Shown here: positions 26,194 through 34,956 of the stretch, piece by piece
Layout: the number at the start of each line of letters is the position of its first letter
Position numbering within the stretch: position 1 is the stretch's first letter
Origin: Flavobacteriales bacterium UBA2306
GTDB taxonomy: Bacteria; Bacteroidota; Bacteroidia; Flavobacteriales; Weeksellaceae
Assembly (NCBI GenBank): GCA_002345565.1
Contig: DDVS01000002.1
Location: 541,605-605,604, forward strand
Reading direction: 5' to 3'
Length of the DNA stretch: 64,000 bases
Notes under the pieces: generated by a model
Told to the model about the DNA's origin: nothing
The model's database searches: none
Seen by the model: only the letters and a program-made list of their open reading frames with translations
Position numbers and translations under genes: made by a program

Positions 26194-27732
26194 ATGCAAC
26201 GTATTATCCCACTTTTTATTATTGTATTACTGTTTTCTTGCAAGTCTGCCAGAGATAAGAATCTTTTTTTAGAACATAAAATTAGTGTGAATAAATTGAG
26301 AGAAGATGTAGATTTTACCTATGCTAAACTTAAGAGGTTTCACCCCAATTTATATTGGTATATCAGTAAAGAGAAATTGGATTACAAATTTGATAGTCTT
26401 AAAAATACTCTTGTAGAGCCACTTTCTCCTAATGAGTTTTATTTTAAATTGGCCCCAATTGTAGCAAGTGTCAACGAGGGACATTTAAGATTAAGACCAT
26501 TACCTAGATATTTTACAAAAAAAGAAGAAAAAATTCTGAAAACCAAGAAGCCGCTTTTCGGGATGATGGATTACAAAATTTTGGGAGATAAGATGTATGT
26601 AATAGAAAACAAACAAAATTTTGAAAATATAAAACCTGGAACAGAAATTATAAGTATTAATGAACAAAAAATCAGCGATCTCATAAACCGTTATAATACT
26701 CTATACAGCTCGGACGGAGATAACAAAACATTCCAAAAATATTTTATCACGTTAACTTTTTTTAATTTTTTCACTTTAGAAAATGGCTATTTAGATAGTG
26801 CCAAATTACAAACCAAATTGGATAACAAAATCAATAATGTCTGGATTAAAAGGCAAAATAAAACGGATAAAGACCAAGATTCTATTCCACAAAAATTAAC
26901 GCTTCACCAAAAAGTACAGGATTATGATGCCGTGTCCAATTCTTATAACAGAAGCTTTAAATTCCTGAAAAATGATAGCTCTGTTGCTTATATAAAAATC
27001 AAATCTTTCTCTTCCAGTTATGCCAAGAAGTTTTATAAAGAAAGTTTTGACAAGATTAAAAAATCAGGATCCAAATATCTGATTCTCGATATTAGAGATA
27101 ATCTAGGAGGTTCACTGTCAGAGATTAATTCATTGTATTCTTACCTCACAGATCAGGAATTTACATTGATAAAATTCCCGGAAATGACTTCCAGAACATC
27201 TGGCATGTACCAAAATTACTTCCATGGAGAAACTCTTTTTTCATCCATTCTTATGGCGCCTGGTTATCCGTTTTTTTTAGCGGGAAACTACTTTTTATCG
27301 TCAAAAAAAAATAACAAATATTACTTCCGCGAGTTTGTTTCCAAACCTACAAAGCCCAAAAGCAATTCTTTCCCAGGGAAGGTCTATGTTTTGGTCAACG
27401 GTGCTAGTTTTTCGGCATCTGCAATTATTTCTGCCAAACTTAAATATGAAAAAAGAGCAGTTATAGTGGGGGAAGAAACAGGCGGCGCTAATGACGGAAC
27501 TGTTTCTGGTGTTAATAATACCATCCAACTTCCGAATTCTAGGTTGACTTTGCCAATAGGGCTATTCCTAATTCAGCCCAATATAGAATTTGATAACAAT
27601 AACCGGGGTGTCATTCCTAATTATGAAGTTCTCCCAGATTCTGAAAATATTTTAGCTCCTGTAGATAGACCTCTGCAATGGATTTTGGATGACATTGAGT
27701 TCAGAAATTCCGTCATGGAAAAAATGAAATAA
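26194..27732 (+). CDS. S41-family (tail-specific/C-terminal processing) peptidase lipoprotein
   Basis: The 512-residue predicted lipoprotein (lipobox LLFSC near residue 16) has an N-terminal helical region (about 30-200), no obvious full PDZ, and a C-terminal S41 core. The core shows YLILDIRDNLGGSLSEI, VYVLVNGASFSASAIISAKL (Ser of GASFSAS is the likely nucleophile) and VGEETGGANDG. Related enzymes degrade or process periplasmic proteins or peptides. It stands alone, divergent from the GIN-domain gene, with 113 bp between the two starts. Confidence 0.82.
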   Translation: MQRIIPLFIIVLLFSCKSARDKNLFLEHKISVNKLREDVDFTYAKLKRFHPNLYWYISKEKLDYKFDSLKNTLVEPLSPNEFYFKLAPIVASVNEGHLRLRPLPRYFTKKEEKILKTKKPLFGMMDYKILGDKMYVIENKQNFENIKPGTEIISINEQKISDLINRYNTLYSSDGDNKTFQKYFITLTFFNFFTLENGYLDSAKLQTKLDNKINNVWIKRQNKTDKDQDSIPQKLTLHQKVQDYDAVSNSYNRSFKFLKNDSSVAYIKIKSFSSSYAKKFYKESFDKIKKSGSKYLILDIRDNLGGSLSEINSLYSYLTDQEFTLIKFPEMTSRTSGMYQNYFHGETLFSSILMAPGYPFFLAGNYFLSSKKNNKYYFREFVSKPTKPKSNSFPGKVYVLVNGASFSASAIISAKLKYEKRAVIVGEETGGANDGTVSGVNNTIQLPNSRLTLPIGLFLIQPNIEFDNNNRGVIPNYEVLPDSENILAPVDRPLQWILDDIEFRNSVMEKMK

Positions 27733-27822
27733 TCTTTTCCTTAAGCATAAAATTCTGCCTAATTGTCAAAATCCTATAATTGGCAAAAGAATTGAAAAAT
27801 AGTCCCTATAAATTTATTAATA

Positions 27823-28362
27823 ATGGACGAAAACAAAGATATACACGAAGAAAACATTAATTCTGAAATTCAACAGCCCGAAACTACAGATGTAGAAAAT
27901 CAGGAAAATGTGTCACAACAACCATCTGCAGAGGAACTTTTGGCAGAAGAAAAAGACAGATATATCCGTCTTTATGCAGAATTTGAAAATTACAAAAAAA
28001 GAACTTTGAAGGAAAAAAACGAGTTCTATCTGTACGCTTCAAAAGATTTGATGACCTCTATGCTTGGCGTTTTGGACGACTTTGAAAGAGCTTTAAAAGA
28101 AATAGCCAAAAATGGTAACGAAGATGATTTGAAAGGAGTCGAATTAATCTACCAAAAATTTAAAAACAAATTGGTAGAGAAAGGTCTCAAACCAATTGAA
28201 GTGAATCCTGGAGATGTTTTTAATGTAGATTTCCACGAGGCTATTACGCAGATTCCTTCTCCTACACCAGAACTTAAAGGTAAAATTGTAGATGTAATAG
28301 AAACGGGTTACCAGCTACACGATAAAGTTATCAGATTCACTAAAGTTGTAACCGGAAACTAA
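27823..28362 (+). CDS. grpE: GrpE nucleotide-exchange factor
   Basis: The 179-residue co-chaperone releases ADP from DnaK. It has a charged, Gln/Glu-rich N-terminal tail, a long coiled-coil (EELLAEEKDRYIRLYAEFENYKKR) and the C-terminal beta domain with the family signature around NPGDVFNVDFHEAITQIP and VIETGYQLHDKVIRFTKVVV-like end. The dnaJ gene follows after 82 bp. No dnaK is in the window. I saw no CIRCE element upstream. Confidence 0.95.
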   Translation: MDENKDIHEENINSEIQQPETTDVENQENVSQQPSAEELLAEEKDRYIRLYAEFENYKKRTLKEKNEFYLYASKDLMTSMLGVLDDFERALKEIAKNGNEDDLKGVELIYQKFKNKLVEKGLKPIEVNPGDVFNVDFHEAITQIPSPTPELKGKIVDVIETGYQLHDKVIRFTKVVTGN

Positions 28363-28444
28363 TATTTATAATGATAAGAAATAATTGATAAATGATTTTT
28401 CAGTCTAATATCAATTATCAATAATCCATCATCAACCATCAATT

Positions 28445-29557
28445 ATGACGAAGCGAGACTATTACGAAGTTTTAGAAATATCCAAATCTGCAAGCGGAGA
28501 AGAAATCAAGAAAGCCTACCGAAAAATGGCTATTAAATATCACCCGGACAAAAATCCAGGTGATAAAGAAGCAGAAGAAAAATTCAAAGAAGCAGCAGAA
28601 GCTTATGAAGTGCTGAGCGATGATAACAAAAAAGCAAGATATGACCAGTTTGGACATGCCGGTTTGGGCGGTGCAGCTGGCGGAGGAGGCTTTGGCGGCT
28701 TTGGCGGCGGAATGAATATGGAAGACATCTTCAGCCAGTTTGGAGATATTTTCGGGGGAGGTTTTGGCGGCGGTCATAGACAGCAACAAGCCCGCGGTTC
28801 TAATTTAAGAATTAGAATCAAGCTAAATCTTGAAGAGATGATTAGCGGAACTCAGAAAACCGTTAAAGTTAAAAAAATGAAGCTTGCAGCCGGCGTAACT
28901 TCTAAAACTTGTCCTACTTGTCAGGGTAGTGGTGTCCAGGTAAAAATTATGAATACCATGTTCGGACAAATGCAAACACAAACCACTTGCGGAACCTGTC
29001 AAGGTGTGGGTAAAGTAGCAGACAAAATTCCTGCCGGAGCTAATGCGCAAGGACTTATTAAAGAAGAGGAAGAAATTACAATCAACATCCCTGCAGGTGC
29101 AAGAGATGGTATCCAACTGAACGTAAGAGGAAAAGGTAATGATGCTCCACTAGGCGGTGTTCCTGGAGACTTGCTTGTGGTAGTAGAAGAAGAAGTGGAT
29201 AAAACCATCAAAAGGGAAGGTGATAACCTTCATCAGGAATTGTATATTTCTTTTGCAGAAGCCGCATTGGGGACTACTAAAGAAATCAACGTAGTGGGTG
29301 GAAAAGTGAAAATAAAAGTGGATGAAGGTACCCAATCCGGTAAAATTTTAAGATTAGCAGGAAAAGGGCTTCCAAACATTGAAGGCTACGGCGGAAAAGG
29401 TGATATGTTTGTTCATATTAACGTTTGGACTCCTCAAAAGCTAACGAAAGATCAAAAAGAGTTCTTTAAAAACCAAATGGAAAACGGCGATATGAATGCT
29501 GAGCCAACCGGAAAAGAAAAGACATTCTTTGAAAAAGTTAAAGATATGTTCAACTAA
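28445..29557 (+). CDS. dnaJ: DnaJ chaperone with half of the zinc domain
   Basis: The 370-residue Hsp40 has an N-terminal J domain (HPD at residues 33-35), a Gly/Phe-rich linker (about 75-110) and two C-terminal beta domains. The cysteine-rich region has only two CxxCxGxG motifs (CPTCQGSG and CGTCQGVG) instead of four. By position they correspond to motifs 2 and 3, which make zinc centre II. The places where motifs 1 and 4 should be read KLAAGVTS and KIPAGANAQG. The protein is otherwise full length, so this is a natural reduction rather than a frameshift. It pairs with the upstream grpE. Confidence 0.95.
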   Translation: MTKRDYYEVLEISKSASGEEIKKAYRKMAIKYHPDKNPGDKEAEEKFKEAAEAYEVLSDDNKKARYDQFGHAGLGGAAGGGGFGGFGGGMNMEDIFSQFGDIFGGGFGGGHRQQQARGSNLRIRIKLNLEEMISGTQKTVKVKKMKLAAGVTSKTCPTCQGSGVQVKIMNTMFGQMQTQTTCGTCQGVGKVADKIPAGANAQGLIKEEEEITINIPAGARDGIQLNVRGKGNDAPLGGVPGDLLVVVEEEVDKTIKREGDNLHQELYISFAEAALGTTKEINVVGGKVKIKVDEGTQSGKILRLAGKGLPNIEGYGGKGDMFVHINVWTPQKLTKDQKEFFKNQMENGDMNAEPTGKEKTFFEKVKDMFN

Positions 29558-29577
29558 GGACAAAAAAACAAAAAAAA

Positions 29578-29617
29578 AAAATAGGCTGTATCAATTTTTT
29601 GAGACAGCCTATTTTAT
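29578..29617 (+). terminator. Terminator after dnaJ
   Basis: AAAATAGGCTGT at 29578-29589 pairs with ACAGCCTATTTT at 29604-29615 and is followed by further T residues. Confidence 0.85.
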
Positions 29618-29770
29618 TTTACAATAAACAGATTATTCTTGTTTGTCTTCCGCTACTTCATACAACCATCAGAACTTTTTTCATAAAAAGTACCTCCATA
29701 ATAATAATTATTGGTAGTTTCATGAACTGTTCGATTATTCAAATGCACATTTTAAAATTCTGAATTTAAA

Positions 29771-29806
29771 AATAAAAAATCCGAAAAATAGCTATTTTTC
29801 GGATTT
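29771..29806 (-). terminator. Terminator after ppc
   Basis: A perfect 30-bp palindrome spans 29777-29806 (arms AAATCCGAAAAATAG). Read on the minus strand it is followed by a T-rich tail, about 20 bp past the ppc stop codon. Confidence 0.85.
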
Positions 29807-29828
29807 GATAGATATAGTTGATAACTAC

Positions 29829-32375
29829 TTACGCAGAATTTCGGCTTGCATTAATATTCCCAAATAGAGAACGCATTACAAGTTTTTCATAAGCCTCGCG
29901 GTCGCCCTCGTTTTTTTGAATTTTCATTAACGAATATTGCTGAATACTGAGTAAAGGCAATACTATTTTTTCTCTTATTCTTATAGACTTTCTGTTGATA
30001 GGCTCTTCCTGCATAAGAATTTTATAACCGGTAAGCTCTAGCATCATTTCTTTGGAAAGTTCAAATTCAGCAAAAAGTATATTCCAGAATTCACCAAATT
30101 TCTCATCATTCCTCATATAATAGGTCAATGGAAAATAGGTTTTATTCATACTCATCATAGAATTGAGAACTAATGTTTTGAAGAAATCAGAACCTTTATA
30201 GAGTTTTTTAACTTCTTCAAATTTTCCATCATCTTTTAAAGCTTTCAGCGCAGATCCAAACCCAAAAAATCCAGGAACATTCTGCTTCAACAAAGACCAA
30301 GATCCTACAAACGGGATAGCTCTCAGGTCTTCAAACTTAAGTTCAGAACCGGCGCCACGTTTGCTGGGTCTGCTTCCGATATTGGTTCTTCCATAATATT
30401 CCAGCGTGCTCATTTCTTGTAGATAAGGAACGAACATTGGATTGGCTTTTAGATCAGAATATTTTTTATAACTAATCTCTGCCAATTGTGAGATAAGGCT
30501 TCTTTCTTTCTCATTCAAATCTTTTTTATCACTTTTAAACACATCATTCTCTATACCGGCCGTTAAGAGTTGTTCAAAATTAAATTTTGCCTGGTCTTTA
30601 TTCCCAAATACACTGGTGATAGTTTGCCCTTGTATCGTTAATTCGATTTGATTATTTGCGATGGTTTTTCCTTGGGAAGCATAAAAATCGTGGGTTTTTC
30701 CGCCACCTCTAGCTGGAGGTCCGCCTCTCCCGTCAAAAAATATAACTTTAATATTATTTTCTTCCGAAACTTTTGAAAGATTTTCTTTTGATGTATAAAT
30801 CTGCCAGTTCGCTTTAAGATAACCACCATCTTTTGTACCGTCTGAAAAGCCTAGCATAATATATTGTTTATTATTTCTTTTAGCTAAATGCTTTTGATAA
30901 ACAGCATCAGAATACAGTTTTCTCATCACTTCTTCGGACTTGTCCAGGCCTTCCATGGTTTCAAAAAGAGGAACAATGTCTATATTCATTTCATCTTCTT
31001 TGTATCCGCAAAGTTTCATCATAACAAAGACATTCATTACGTCTTTTACCTCATCAGAATTAGAAATGATGTAGCGGTGCATACCTCTTTCGCCATTGTT
31101 TTTCTGAATAATTCTGATGTTAATAATACTCTTTAGAGTTTCTCTTGTAATGTCATCTTCAAAATCATCAGGATTCAGAACAATATTGGTGTTTAATAGA
31201 TATTGAATTTTCTCATCCGGTGTTTTGGAATCGGCATTTTCCCCGGAGATTTTAACAAAAATATGATCCATTACGCTTTGATGGATTCTACTGTCTTGGC
31301 GGATGTCCAAAGTTGCAAAATGCGTCCCGAAAATTCTTACACGATCCCTGTAATCATCCAAAACTTCACGGAAAAGCCCATTATGTTCTTCAACCAAAAT
31401 TTTCTCGGCTTTATCTATTTCCGAAATAATTTCCTCCGCAGAGATTTTGATGTCTTGCTGGAAAATAGCATCGTAAATATGTTTGCTGAGGTCTCTCAGA
31501 ATGTCGGAAACTCCCCGGAAACTTAGCCTGCGTCTTACGTTTTTGAGATGCCCGTAATAATCTTTCAGGATAGATATTCTCAGTTCTTCTGCTACCTTCA
31601 TTGTAATATCGGCGGTTACAAAAGGATTACCGTCTCTATCGCCACCAGGCCAAAAACCTAACTGAATAATATCCGGATTGGGCGTAAAACCAGAATTTCC
31701 AAAAGTATTTTTGATCTTTTTATAAAGTTCACCAATGCTTTGGTAATAAACATATCTCAGATAATAGATAATGCTCATCGCCTCGTCTAGAGGTGTTGGT
31801 CTTTCTTTGTTAACGAAAGGTGTTTTTCCCAATTGTTGAAGCAACATATCAATCTGCGTTACAGAATCATTGATAATGGCATCTCGGAGATCATGAATAA
31901 TTCTCTGAACAGAATTGGGATAAAACTGGGTAGGATGCGCCGTGAAAACAATTTTGATCGCAAAATCGTCCATTTTCTTACGAATGGCAGAAAGGTGATG
32001 CTCTTGATTGCCTCTTTCATACATATTGAGCACTGTTCCGGAATCACTTTCTGAATGCAATTGCTGGAAGGCCGCATCTTCTATGCTGTCAAACAAAACC
32101 ACTTGTCTCTCGATATACTGAATGATTTTGAAAAGCAATTCTGTTTTTTGCTCTTCAGTCTTCAATTCTGTATGTTTTTGGAAAAATTCTTCCACAATCT
32201 CTTCGGGTGATTTACCTTGCTGATAGCCGTCTTTACTCTCTTCATAGAGAAAAGGAAGCAACATCCCGATATTAGTCATTTTATCATAAGGCAAACTCAT
32301 AAAGAGTGAATTGTAGATTTGAAATTTATTCTCTACAATTTGCCGGAATTTTTCAATTTTCTGATCGTTTAGCAT
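29829..32375 (-). CDS. ppc: Phosphoenolpyruvate carboxylase
   Basis: The 848-residue cytoplasmic enzyme converts PEP and bicarbonate to oxaloacetate, replenishing the TCA cycle. Family hallmarks are FTAHPTQFYPNSVQR (catalytic His region), GGDRDGNPFVTADIT and FFDGRGGPPARGGG (the GRGGxxxRGGG loop, here with DGRGG). The protein ends RNSA rather than the RNTG/QNTG found in most PEPCs, a small change at the normally invariant C terminus. It is the last of a minus-strand run after ssb and the HRDC gene, with 70 bp between. Confidence 0.93.
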   Translation of the reverse strand: MLNDQKIEKFRQIVENKFQIYNSLFMSLPYDKMTNIGMLLPFLYEESKDGYQQGKSPEEIVEEFFQKHTELKTEEQKTELLFKIIQYIERQVVLFDSIEDAAFQQLHSESDSGTVLNMYERGNQEHHLSAIRKKMDDFAIKIVFTAHPTQFYPNSVQRIIHDLRDAIINDSVTQIDMLLQQLGKTPFVNKERPTPLDEAMSIIYYLRYVYYQSIGELYKKIKNTFGNSGFTPNPDIIQLGFWPGGDRDGNPFVTADITMKVAEELRISILKDYYGHLKNVRRRLSFRGVSDILRDLSKHIYDAIFQQDIKISAEEIISEIDKAEKILVEEHNGLFREVLDDYRDRVRIFGTHFATLDIRQDSRIHQSVMDHIFVKISGENADSKTPDEKIQYLLNTNIVLNPDDFEDDITRETLKSIINIRIIQKNNGERGMHRYIISNSDEVKDVMNVFVMMKLCGYKEDEMNIDIVPLFETMEGLDKSEEVMRKLYSDAVYQKHLAKRNNKQYIMLGFSDGTKDGGYLKANWQIYTSKENLSKVSEENNIKVIFFDGRGGPPARGGGKTHDFYASQGKTIANNQIELTIQGQTITSVFGNKDQAKFNFEQLLTAGIENDVFKSDKKDLNEKERSLISQLAEISYKKYSDLKANPMFVPYLQEMSTLEYYGRTNIGSRPSKRGAGSELKFEDLRAIPFVGSWSLLKQNVPGFFGFGSALKALKDDGKFEEVKKLYKGSDFFKTLVLNSMMSMNKTYFPLTYYMRNDEKFGEFWNILFAEFELSKEMMLELTGYKILMQEEPINRKSIRIREKIVLPLLSIQQYSLMKIQKNEGDREAYEKLVMRSLFGNINASRNSA

Positions 32376-32445
32376 TTAACAAATGTAAGAGATAAACTTA
32401 GAATGTCAATGTCAGCAAATGTTATTTTATCTTAAAATTTCAATT

Positions 32446-32886
32446 CTAAGCATTTTCCAAAACTTCTATTATTTCAATTCCATATCTTTTGATTTTGGAT
32501 TCTCCCAAGCCATTGATTTGTTCGAGGTCTTGCAGATTGTATGGTTTAAATTTTGCAATCGACATCAAGTGTGTATTATGAAAAATAACATAAGGAGGCT
32601 GATGAAGTTCTTTGGACTTTTCATATCTCCAATTTTTCAGTTTATTGTAAATGATTTTCTCATCTTCAGAAAGTTCTTCTTCCGAGCTTATATTCATCTT
32701 GCTAGAACCTGACTGTTTGGATTTTTCTTGATAATAGATCAAAACTGACCAATAATTAATCTCATCTTGAACCAATTTTGAGTTCATATTAACTACATCA
32801 TATCTGGATAGAAAATTATTCACGAGAGTTTCATCATCATTCTGGAATTCGTCTAAGATTCTTATTTTCAAAACTTTAATTTTCAT
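32446..32886 (-). CDS. HRDC-domain protein
   Basis: The protein, about 146 residues from the ATG at 32886, ends in a helicase-and-RNaseD C-terminal (HRDC) domain (DEKIIYNKLKNWRYEKSKEL, VIFHNTHLMSIA, LEQINGLGESKIKRYG). This fold binds nucleic acids in RecQ and RNase D. There is no helicase or nuclease part. The N-terminal 70 residues are of unknown type. An upstream in-frame ATG at 32934 lies inside the ssb terminator hairpin, so it is rejected. Position beside ssb suggests a DNA-related role, by inference. Confidence 0.75.
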   Translation of the reverse strand: MKIKVLKIRILDEFQNDDETLVNNFLSRYDVVNMNSKLVQDEINYWSVLIYYQEKSKQSGSSKMNISSEEELSEDEKIIYNKLKNWRYEKSKELHQPPYVIFHNTHLMSIAKFKPYNLQDLEQINGLGESKIKRYGIEIIEVLENA

Positions 32887-32904
32887 AGTAATATTTAGAA
32901 TGAA

Positions 32905-32938
32905 AAACCTTGACAAACTTTTGAAGCTTGCCAAGATT
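32905..32938 (-). terminator. Terminator after ssb
   Basis: An imperfect 27-bp palindrome at 32909-32935 (arms CTTGRCAARCTT) is followed on the minus strand by GGTTTTTCA. It separates ssb from the HRDC gene. Confidence 0.6.
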
Positions 32939-32947
32939 TATTAAAAA

Positions 32948-33280
32948 TTATTTTGAACCAAGAAGAATTAATTCTTCAATTCTAATCTCTGTGACAAATC
33001 GTTTTGTTCCGTCTTTATCATCATAAGATCGGTAAGTCAACTTTCCTTCGATCGCGATTTCTTTTCCTTTAGGAACGTACTTTTCCATAATCTCTGCAGT
33101 TTTACCATATGCGACCAAATTGTGCCATTGCGTTTCTTCCACTTTTTCGCCATTGGCATTGATGTAGTAATCATTGGTTGCCAATGTAACGGTTGCTTTC
33201 TTGTTTCCGTTTTCGAAATTAAAAATTTCTACTTCTTTGCCTGTGTGACCAATAAGTGTCACTTTGTTTCTTAACGACAT
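32948..33280 (-). CDS. ssb: Single-stranded DNA-binding protein
   Basis: The 110-residue protein is an OB-fold SSB: MSLRNKVTLIGHTGKEVEI, KKATVTLATNDYY, TQWHNLVAYGKTAEIMEKYVPKG and EGKLTYRSYDDKDG match family blocks. It stops directly after the OB fold (EELILLGSK), so it lacks the acidic C-terminal tail used to recruit partner proteins. This suggests a secondary or specialised SSB, with the main replication SSB elsewhere, although I cannot check the rest of the genome. Confidence 0.9.
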   Translation of the reverse strand: MSLRNKVTLIGHTGKEVEIFNFENGNKKATVTLATNDYYINANGEKVEETQWHNLVAYGKTAEIMEKYVPKGKEIAIEGKLTYRSYDDKDGTKRFVTEIRIEELILLGSK

Positions 33281-33412
33281 AATTATAATATTTAAAAATT
33301 AGACAATTGAAATCGGGTCGTATTGTCGTGTTTCCCGATTTCCTTGATGCAAATTTTCAACAAAACAGAAACTCGATTCGGTTAAAAAGTATTTATATCC
33401 GTTTGTAATCGT

Positions 33413-33442
33413 TTGTAAATGAATATATTTTAATTAACTTTA
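33413..33442 (+). promoter_or_regulatory. Predicted promoter of zinc-ribbon gene
   Basis: TTG at 33413-33415 and TAACTTTA at 33435-33442 are separated by 19 bp, matching the flavobacterial pattern except for the last base. The gene starts 17 bp downstream. Confidence 0.4.
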
Positions 33443-33459
33443 GGAAAAAATAAAACTTA

Positions 33460-33816
33460 ATGATGGAAACTCTAACCTGCCCGGAATGTGGCGACAAAAT
33501 CATAGGACGTTCCGATAAGAAATTCTGTTCCGATGCTTGCCGAAACGCCTTTAACAACAAGCAAAACAAAACTTCAACAAACTATATGCGGAACGTCAAC
33601 AACAAGCTTCGCAAAAATTACCGCATTCTTTCTGAACATAATTTTGAAGGAAAAACAAAAATCAATCGTCTTAAATTACTAAGTGCCGGTTTCGATTTTG
33701 AATATATCACACAAATCGTAACGTACAAAAACGGCTCGCAGTACTTTTTCGTTTATGAGCAAGGCTACAAAATCCTTGATAACGAATGGTTATTATTAGT
33801 AAAAAAAAACGACTGA
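33460..33816 (+). CDS. Small zinc-ribbon protein of unknown function
   Basis: The 118-residue protein begins with a zinc-binding knuckle pair (CPECGDKIIGR and KFCSDACRNAFNNKQ). Behind it is a basic helical and beta segment (NNKLRKNYRIL, AGFDFEYITQIVTYKNGSQYFFVYEQGY). There is no signal peptide, so it is cytoplasmic. The layout suggests nucleic-acid or protein binding. Two tandem ATG codons make the exact start ambiguous by one residue. It ends 7 bp before the metallo-hydrolase gene and is likely co-transcribed with it. Confidence 0.7.
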   Translation: MMETLTCPECGDKIIGRSDKKFCSDACRNAFNNKQNKTSTNYMRNVNNKLRKNYRILSEHNFEGKTKINRLKLLSAGFDFEYITQIVTYKNGSQYFFVYEQGYKILDNEWLLLVKKND

Positions 33817-33823
33817 ATAAATT

Positions 33824-34909
33824 ATGTTGATTACTTTTCTCATCCTGCTTTTAGCTTTGGCAACTTATATTTACAATCTTCCTGTTTTTGGAGGAAAAGC
33901 CAAAGGAAAACGTCTTGTAAGAATGAAACAATCGCCCAATTACAAAGAAGGCGTTTTCCAAAACCTGAGTTTTACGCCATCTTTGGCAGAAGGTTTCACG
34001 ATGAGAAAAGTTCTTTGGGAGTTTTTAACCGATAAAACCGAAAACAAAAAACCAAATTTTCTTCTACCCACAAAAAAACTCAATCTGAAAGAACAACCAA
34101 TCTCAGATAATTTCTTGGTTTGGATGGGACATTCTTCCTATTATTTTCAGTTGGATGGAAAGCGATTTTTGGTTGACCCGGTTTTTAGTGGAAATGCGTC
34201 GCCGATTCCTGGAACGACTAAAGCTTTTGCAGGAACAGATATCTATTCTGCTGAAGACTTTCCCGAGATTGATTTCCTGATTATTTCCCACGATCATTAC
34301 GACCATCTTGATTATAAAACTATTAAAAGTTTACAATCAAAAATTGATAAAGTCATTTGTGGTTTAGGCGTTGGTTCTCATTTTGAACGATGGAATTTTG
34401 ATGAAGATCAAATCATAGAACTCGATTGGTATGAAGATGCTGAAATAGCTAAAGGTTTCAAAATAACTTCTACTCCAGCAAGACATTTTTCCGGAAGATT
34501 ATTCAAACGTAATACAACGCTTTGGTCTTCTTATGTTTTGGAAACTCCATCTAAAAAAATATTTGTTGGCGGAGATAGTGGTTATGATTTTCATTTTAAA
34601 GAAATCGGAGAAAAATTTGGACCTTTCGATTGGGCTGTTTTGGAAAACGGGCAATACAATGAGAAATGGCGATACATTCACACTTTGCCGGACGAATTTG
34701 TGAAAGTTGCAGAAGAACTTAATGTAAAAAATGTCTTGCCTGTACACTCTGGAAAATTTGCTTTGGCTCAACATCCTTGGAATGAACCTTTGCAGAAAGT
34801 TTTTGAAAATTCTAAAGGCAAAAATTTCAAAATATACACACCTTTGATTGGTGAAAAATTGGATTTGAATAATGATTCTCAAAATTTTTCTGAATGGTGG
34901 AAATCTTAA
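33824..34909 (+). CDS. Metallo-beta-lactamase-fold hydrolase, NAPE-PLD/UlaG-like
   Basis: The 361-residue protein has an N-terminal membrane segment (LITFLILLLALATYIYNL) and a metallo-beta-lactamase core. The metal ligands are visible: IISHDHYDHLDY (HxHxDH), TPARHFSGR, GGDSGYD (bridging Asp) and LPVHSGKF. The order and insert sizes fit the family that includes N-acyl-phosphatidylethanolamine phospholipase D and UlaG-like lactonases. The membrane anchor would fit a lipid substrate, but that is inference. Confidence 0.82.
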   Translation: MLITFLILLLALATYIYNLPVFGGKAKGKRLVRMKQSPNYKEGVFQNLSFTPSLAEGFTMRKVLWEFLTDKTENKKPNFLLPTKKLNLKEQPISDNFLVWMGHSSYYFQLDGKRFLVDPVFSGNASPIPGTTKAFAGTDIYSAEDFPEIDFLIISHDHYDHLDYKTIKSLQSKIDKVICGLGVGSHFERWNFDEDQIIELDWYEDAEIAKGFKITSTPARHFSGRLFKRNTTLWSSYVLETPSKKIFVGGDSGYDFHFKEIGEKFGPFDWAVLENGQYNEKWRYIHTLPDEFVKVAEELNVKNVLPVHSGKFALAQHPWNEPLQKVFENSKGKNFKIYTPLIGEKLDLNNDSQNFSEWWKS

Positions 34910-34956
34910 AATATTGTTAAAATAAATCTTATCTTTGGGTGAAATTTTTAACCATA

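Noticed and set aside
29680..29745. 21-codon minus-strand open frame with a GGAGG-like sequence, between dnaJ and ppc
   Set aside because: Too short to support, no conserved features, and Bacteroidota rarely rely on strong Shine-Dalgarno sites.
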